Shown here one piece after another: positions 25,000 to 27,419 of a stretch of 27,419 bases of DNA (positions within the stretch are counted from its first letter, which is position 1; the number at the start of each line of letters is the position of its first letter). This DNA comes from an uncultured Verrucomicrobia subdivision 3 bacterium (lineage in GTDB: Bacteria > Verrucomicrobiota > Verrucomicrobiae > Limisphaerales > UBA11358), in NCBI GenBank assembly GCA_903921455.1, contig CAIXPZ010000184.1:1-27419 (forward strand). Reading direction: 5' to 3'. Below the pieces are notes generated by a model that saw only the letters and a program-made list of their open reading frames with translations, searched no databases and had not been told where the DNA came from. The position numbers and the translations under genes are program-made.

Positions 25000-26196
25000 A
25001 TGAAACTGCTCTACGTCCATGAACGATTCGGTGCGCTCGCCGGTGCGGAAGCCAACGCACACATCACCGCCACGGAACTCGGCATGCGCGGTCACAGCCT
25101 CGGCATTTTGCACGGGCCGAGCACAGGCAAAAACGAAGCCGGCTGGCAAACTACGTTTCCATTTCGGGCCGCATTCGGCGAGAGCGACAACTCAGCCATC
25201 GTCAAAAAGGCGCTGGCCGATTTTTCGCCCGAGGCCGTTTACGTGCACAAGATGGCCGATCTCACGGTCATCCAAACGCTCGTCGAAAGCGGCATGCCGC
25301 TGCTCCGCATGGTCCACGACCACGACATCTATTGCATGCGGAGCTACAAGTATAATTACTTTACCCGTAAAATCTGCACGCGCGCCGCGTCGCCGTATTG
25401 CATTTTTCCCTGCCTCGCGTCCGTCGTGAAAAAATCCGGCGGCGGCTTCCCGCTCAAATGGGTCAGCTATTCGGAAAAGAAACGTGAAATCGCCTTGAAC
25501 CGACGCTTTGACCGCATGGTCGTCGTCACGAACTACATGCGCGACGAGCTTTTGAACAACGGCTTTGACGCCAAGCGCATCGAGATTCACGCGCCCGTGC
25601 CGCGCATGGGTGATCCGAATTTGCGCAGCAGTTTCAGTGATCGCAACTTGATCATCTACGCCGGTCAGATCATTCGCGGTAAGGGCGTGGATGTTTTGCT
25701 GGAAGCGCTGGCTCAGGTAAAGACGAAATTTGAGTGTGTGATTCTCGGCGACGGCAATCACAAAGCGTTTTGCGAGGAACTCTCCAAAAAGCTCGGACTA
25801 GGCGACCGCGTGACCTTCAAAGGATTTATCCCGCAGGAGGAATTAAAAAACTATTATCGCGAATGCACCGTCGTCGCGTTGAGTTCGCTCTGGCCGGAAC
25901 CGATTGCCACGATCGGCCTCGAAGTCATGCGCTACGCGTTGCCGGTGGTGGCGTTTGATGCGGGTGGCATCAAGGATTGGCTGCTCGACGGCGAGAACGG
26001 ATTTCTCGTCCCGTGGATGGATCGCGCCAAATTTGCCGGGCGCATTGACCAGCTATTGAACGACAAACCGCTCGCCCAAAAACTCGGTGCGGCCGGATTG
26101 AAACTCGTCAGCGCGCGTTACGATTTTGAAACTTACATCGGAGACCTTGAAAAAATGTTCGCGCGCGTCATCGCCGAGAAGAAAAATTTAAAATGA
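25000..26196 (+). CDS. GT4-family glycosyltransferase
   Basis: The 398-residue product has the GT-B fold of GT4 retaining glycosyltransferases. The N-terminal half includes LYVHERFGALAGAEANAH and LLRMVHDHDIYCMRSYKY, then a cysteine-rich insert (C in KICTR, SPYC, FPC) of the type seen in several GT4 polysaccharide enzymes. The C-terminal half has LIIYAGQIIRGKGVDVLLEA, ILGDGNHK, VTFKGFIPQEELKNYY and the nucleotide-sugar E-x7-E pair E300/E308 in WPEPIATIGLEVMRY, followed by VVAFDAGGIKDWL. It probably adds a sugar to an exopolysaccharide or O-antigen-like unit. Donor and acceptor cannot be told. It starts 11 bases after the kinase stop and overlaps the next gene by four bases. No signal peptide or transmembrane helix is visible. 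Confidence 0.92.
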   Translation: MKLLYVHERFGALAGAEANAHITATELGMRGHSLGILHGPSTGKNEAGWQTTFPFRAAFGESDNSAIVKKALADFSPEAVYVHKMADLTVIQTLVESGMPLLRMVHDHDIYCMRSYKYNYFTRKICTRAASPYCIFPCLASVVKKSGGGFPLKWVSYSEKKREIALNRRFDRMVVVTNYMRDELLNNGFDAKRIEIHAPVPRMGDPNLRSSFSDRNLIIYAGQIIRGKGVDVLLEALAQVKTKFECVILGDGNHKAFCEELSKKLGLGDRVTFKGFIPQEELKNYYRECTVVALSSLWPEPIATIGLEVMRYALPVVAFDAGGIKDWLLDGENGFLVPWMDRAKFAGRIDQLLNDKPLAQKLGAAGLKLVSARYDFETYIGDLEKMFARVIAEKKNLK

Positions 26197-26804
26197 AATC
26201 GCCGGTTCACGTTGCGGTCGTCGGCGGCAGCGGCTCAGGAAAAACCTGGCTGGCAGAGAACCTCGCCGCCGCGCTCGCGCCGCGCGCCGAGCGTTTGAGC
26301 CTCGACGATTTTTACCGCGACCGCTCTTCGCTTTCGCCGGTGGAACGCGATGCGGTCAATTTTGACGACCCCGCGGCGATTGACTGGGAAAAATTCCGCG
26401 CGGTTTTCGGCGCGATGCGCGCCGGCGAAAAAATTGGTTTGCCGGTTTACGATTTTGCAACCCACACGCGGAAAGCTGCCCCGCGAATTTTCTCCCCGCC
26501 GCCGCTGGTAATCTGGGATGGGCTTTGGCTGCTGCACCACGACTGGCTGCGCGGGCAATTTGCGCTGACGGTTTTCGTGGAATGCGGCGCGGAAGAGCGT
26601 TTTCACCGGCGCGCGGAGCGCGATGTGCGCGAGCGCGGGCGCAGTTTTGCGTCAGTGCGCTGTCAATTTTTCGAGCACGTCCAGCCGATGCATGAGCGTT
26701 TTGTGGAGCCACAACGCCAGCAGGCCACTCAAAGTGTTGATTCGCCAATAAACGCTAAGACTTTGGATGATTTGGTGCATAAGTTGCTGCCTTTAATGGC
26801 GTAA
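26193..26804 (+). CDS. Uridine kinase-like P-loop kinase
   Basis: The 203-residue protein has a P-loop VVGGSGSGKT (about 9-18), the LSLDDFYRD segment, NFDDPAAIDWEKF, LPVYDFATHTR and a Walker B-like LVIWDGLWLL, in the order typical of uridine kinase/phosphoribulokinase proteins. Classic Udk has VVEGIL, and here the catalytic-region acid is an Asp. The C-terminal half is divergent, so the substrate may be another nucleoside or a sugar. Uridine salvage would feed UDP-sugar synthesis for the neighbouring transferases, but that link is inference. Its ATG overlaps the glycosyltransferase stop (ATGA), and the sugar transferase gene starts 27 bases after its end. Confidence 0.82.
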   Translation: MKSPVHVAVVGGSGSGKTWLAENLAAALAPRAERLSLDDFYRDRSSLSPVERDAVNFDDPAAIDWEKFRAVFGAMRAGEKIGLPVYDFATHTRKAAPRIFSPPPLVIWDGLWLLHHDWLRGQFALTVFVECGAEERFHRRAERDVRERGRSFASVRCQFFEHVQPMHERFVEPQRQQATQSVDSPINAKTLDDLVHKLLPLMA

Positions 26805-26831
26805 ACTATGCGAAACGCAGATTAATCAGAA

Positions 26832-27296
26832 ATGACAGAAATTGAAATCCGAGAGCGCATGACAGCCAGGCTGTTGTCGGCGCAGACACCGTGGGGGCGC
26901 GCGCGTTTGAATTTCTATGTGAAATGGAAACACACAGCGTGGAACGTCACCACGGGTTTGGCGTATTTTCTCAAGCGCGTGTTCGACATCGTCGTGAGTG
27001 TCATCGCGCTGATATTGCTCGCGCCGGTTTTTCTCGGCATCGCCATCGCGGTGAAGCTGGATGGCGGTCCGATTTTTTTCCGGCAGACACGATTCGGTTT
27101 GCACGGTCGCGAATTTGGAATGTTGAAATACCGCTCCATGTGCGTGGACGCGGAGGCGAAGTTGAAAGACCTGCTCGCCCAAAATGAAAAGAAGGAAGGC
27201 ATCACGTTCAAGATGAAGGACGACCCGCGCATCACCAAAATTGGCAAAATCATCCGCAAGACGTCGCTCGACGAACTGCCTGTAAACGGCGGTTGA
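26832..27296 (+). pseudogene. Undecaprenyl-phosphate sugar transferase, cut by an insertion sequence
   Basis: The frame encodes the N-terminal part of a bacterial sugar transferase (WcaJ/PglC-type core, which moves a sugar-phosphate onto undecaprenyl phosphate at the inner membrane). It has a membrane helix at about 47-70 (VFDIVVSVIALILLAPVF), then GGPIFFRQTRFGLHGREFGM, YRSMCVDAEAKL, MKDDPRITKIGKIIRKTSLD and ELP. In intact members this is followed by a QLWNVLKGDMSLVGPRP-like block, which is essential. Here the reading runs into VNGG and a stop at 27294-27296. The break falls at 27280/27281, exactly where an IS21-like end begins (TGTAAACGGCGG). It should therefore be inactive unless the element excises or the rest is translated separately. 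Confidence 0.85.
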
Positions 27297-27419
27297 AAAG
27301 TGCGGCGGGTGGCGCTCGAAAAGTGCCTCACCTTCCGAGCAAAGGGAACTGGATTTTCAGGTCTCCGTCAAGCTGTTGATTCCGCTTCGAGGTAGAAGCA
27401 GCAGGAGGGGGAGCTTCGA
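27281..27419. mobile_element. Terminal part of a probable IS21-family insertion sequence
   Basis: The sequence starts with TG (TGTAAACGGCGGTTGAAAAG), like IS21-family ends. It carries two copies of GAAAAGTGC (27295-27303 and 27318-27326) spaced 23 bases apart, the multiple subterminal repeats typical of this family. It interrupts the sugar transferase reading frame. A minus-strand reading frame for the element's protein enters from the window edge and stops at 27328-27330, 47 bases from the tip. The remainder lies outside the window, so the family call rests on the end alone. Confidence 0.7.
27328..27419 (-). CDS. C-terminal tail of an IS-encoded protein, probably IstB (partial)
   Basis: On the minus strand the frame from the window edge reads 29 complete codons with Pro/Ala/Ser-rich EAPPPAASTSKRN and then LKIQFPLLGR before the TGA at 27330-27328. 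The other two minus frames stop earlier or read poorly. In IS21 elements istB (the ATPase helper) ends close to the right terminal repeat, which fits this place. The fragment is too short to confirm the family. Confidence 0.45.
   Translation of the reverse strand, partial: EAPPPAASTSKRNQQLDGDLKIQFPLLGR

Overview
The window most resembles a chromosomal piece of a Verrucomicrobiota bacterium (Pedosphaera/Limisphaerales-like). This is an inference from family resemblance and not a database result. The evidence is GC-rich coding, mostly missing Shine-Dalgarno motifs, a secreted protein pair of the style common in that phylum (an FTYQGRL-type N-terminus with GGG..N repeats, and a GGGG-TSTGG / SGTIGQPD protein ending in a F[FY]RLK-type tail), and a Gram-negative Mla/MCE lipid transport system.

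Layout. Positions 1-143 hold the tail of an upstream secreted-type protein, followed by hairpins and a terminator. Next come cysK (562-1545), its strong terminator, rho (1939-3087) and a WYL-family regulator (3124-4122). Two secreted proteins follow (4227-6924). On the minus strand, 12123 down to 6999, lies a tightly packed six-gene run mlaE-mlaF-mlaD-PIN/TRAM-DUF2007-glcD-like, with four-base ATGA overlaps at four of its five junctions. An AraC-family regulator (12250-13134) precedes an L-fucose isomerase gene (13258-15042), which ends in a bidirectional terminator shared with a short zinc-ribbon gene (15112-15501, minus). A DUF218/YdcF-like gene, a promoter, an initiator tRNA-fMet (16358-16434) and its terminator complete the left part.

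After about 500 bases without a convincing gene, a single plus-strand run starts at 16981. It encodes an H-NOX haem protein, an HNOBA-PAS-PAS protein without an output domain, a FIST-domain protein of the family that contains the haem/NO sensor NosP, a hybrid histidine kinase with receiver and HPt domains, and a membrane histidine kinase with a dead receiver. Gaps between these genes run from a 4-base overlap to 15 bases. This is the most interesting part of the window: two unrelated NO-sensor families appear to share one operon with a kinase pair, and the H-NOX/HNOBA half looks like a split, cyclase-free relative of soluble guanylate cyclase. The run continues, 11 bases later, into surface-polysaccharide genes: a GT4 glycosyltransferase, a uridine-kinase-like P-loop kinase and an undecaprenyl-phosphate sugar transferase. 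The sugar transferase is cut at 27280 by what looks like the end of an IS21-family insertion sequence running off the window.

How it fits together (inference): NO or redox signals bind H-NOX and perhaps the FIST protein, control the phosphorelay of the two kinases, and may affect exopolysaccharide output, as NO does for biofilm formation in known H-NOX and NosP systems.
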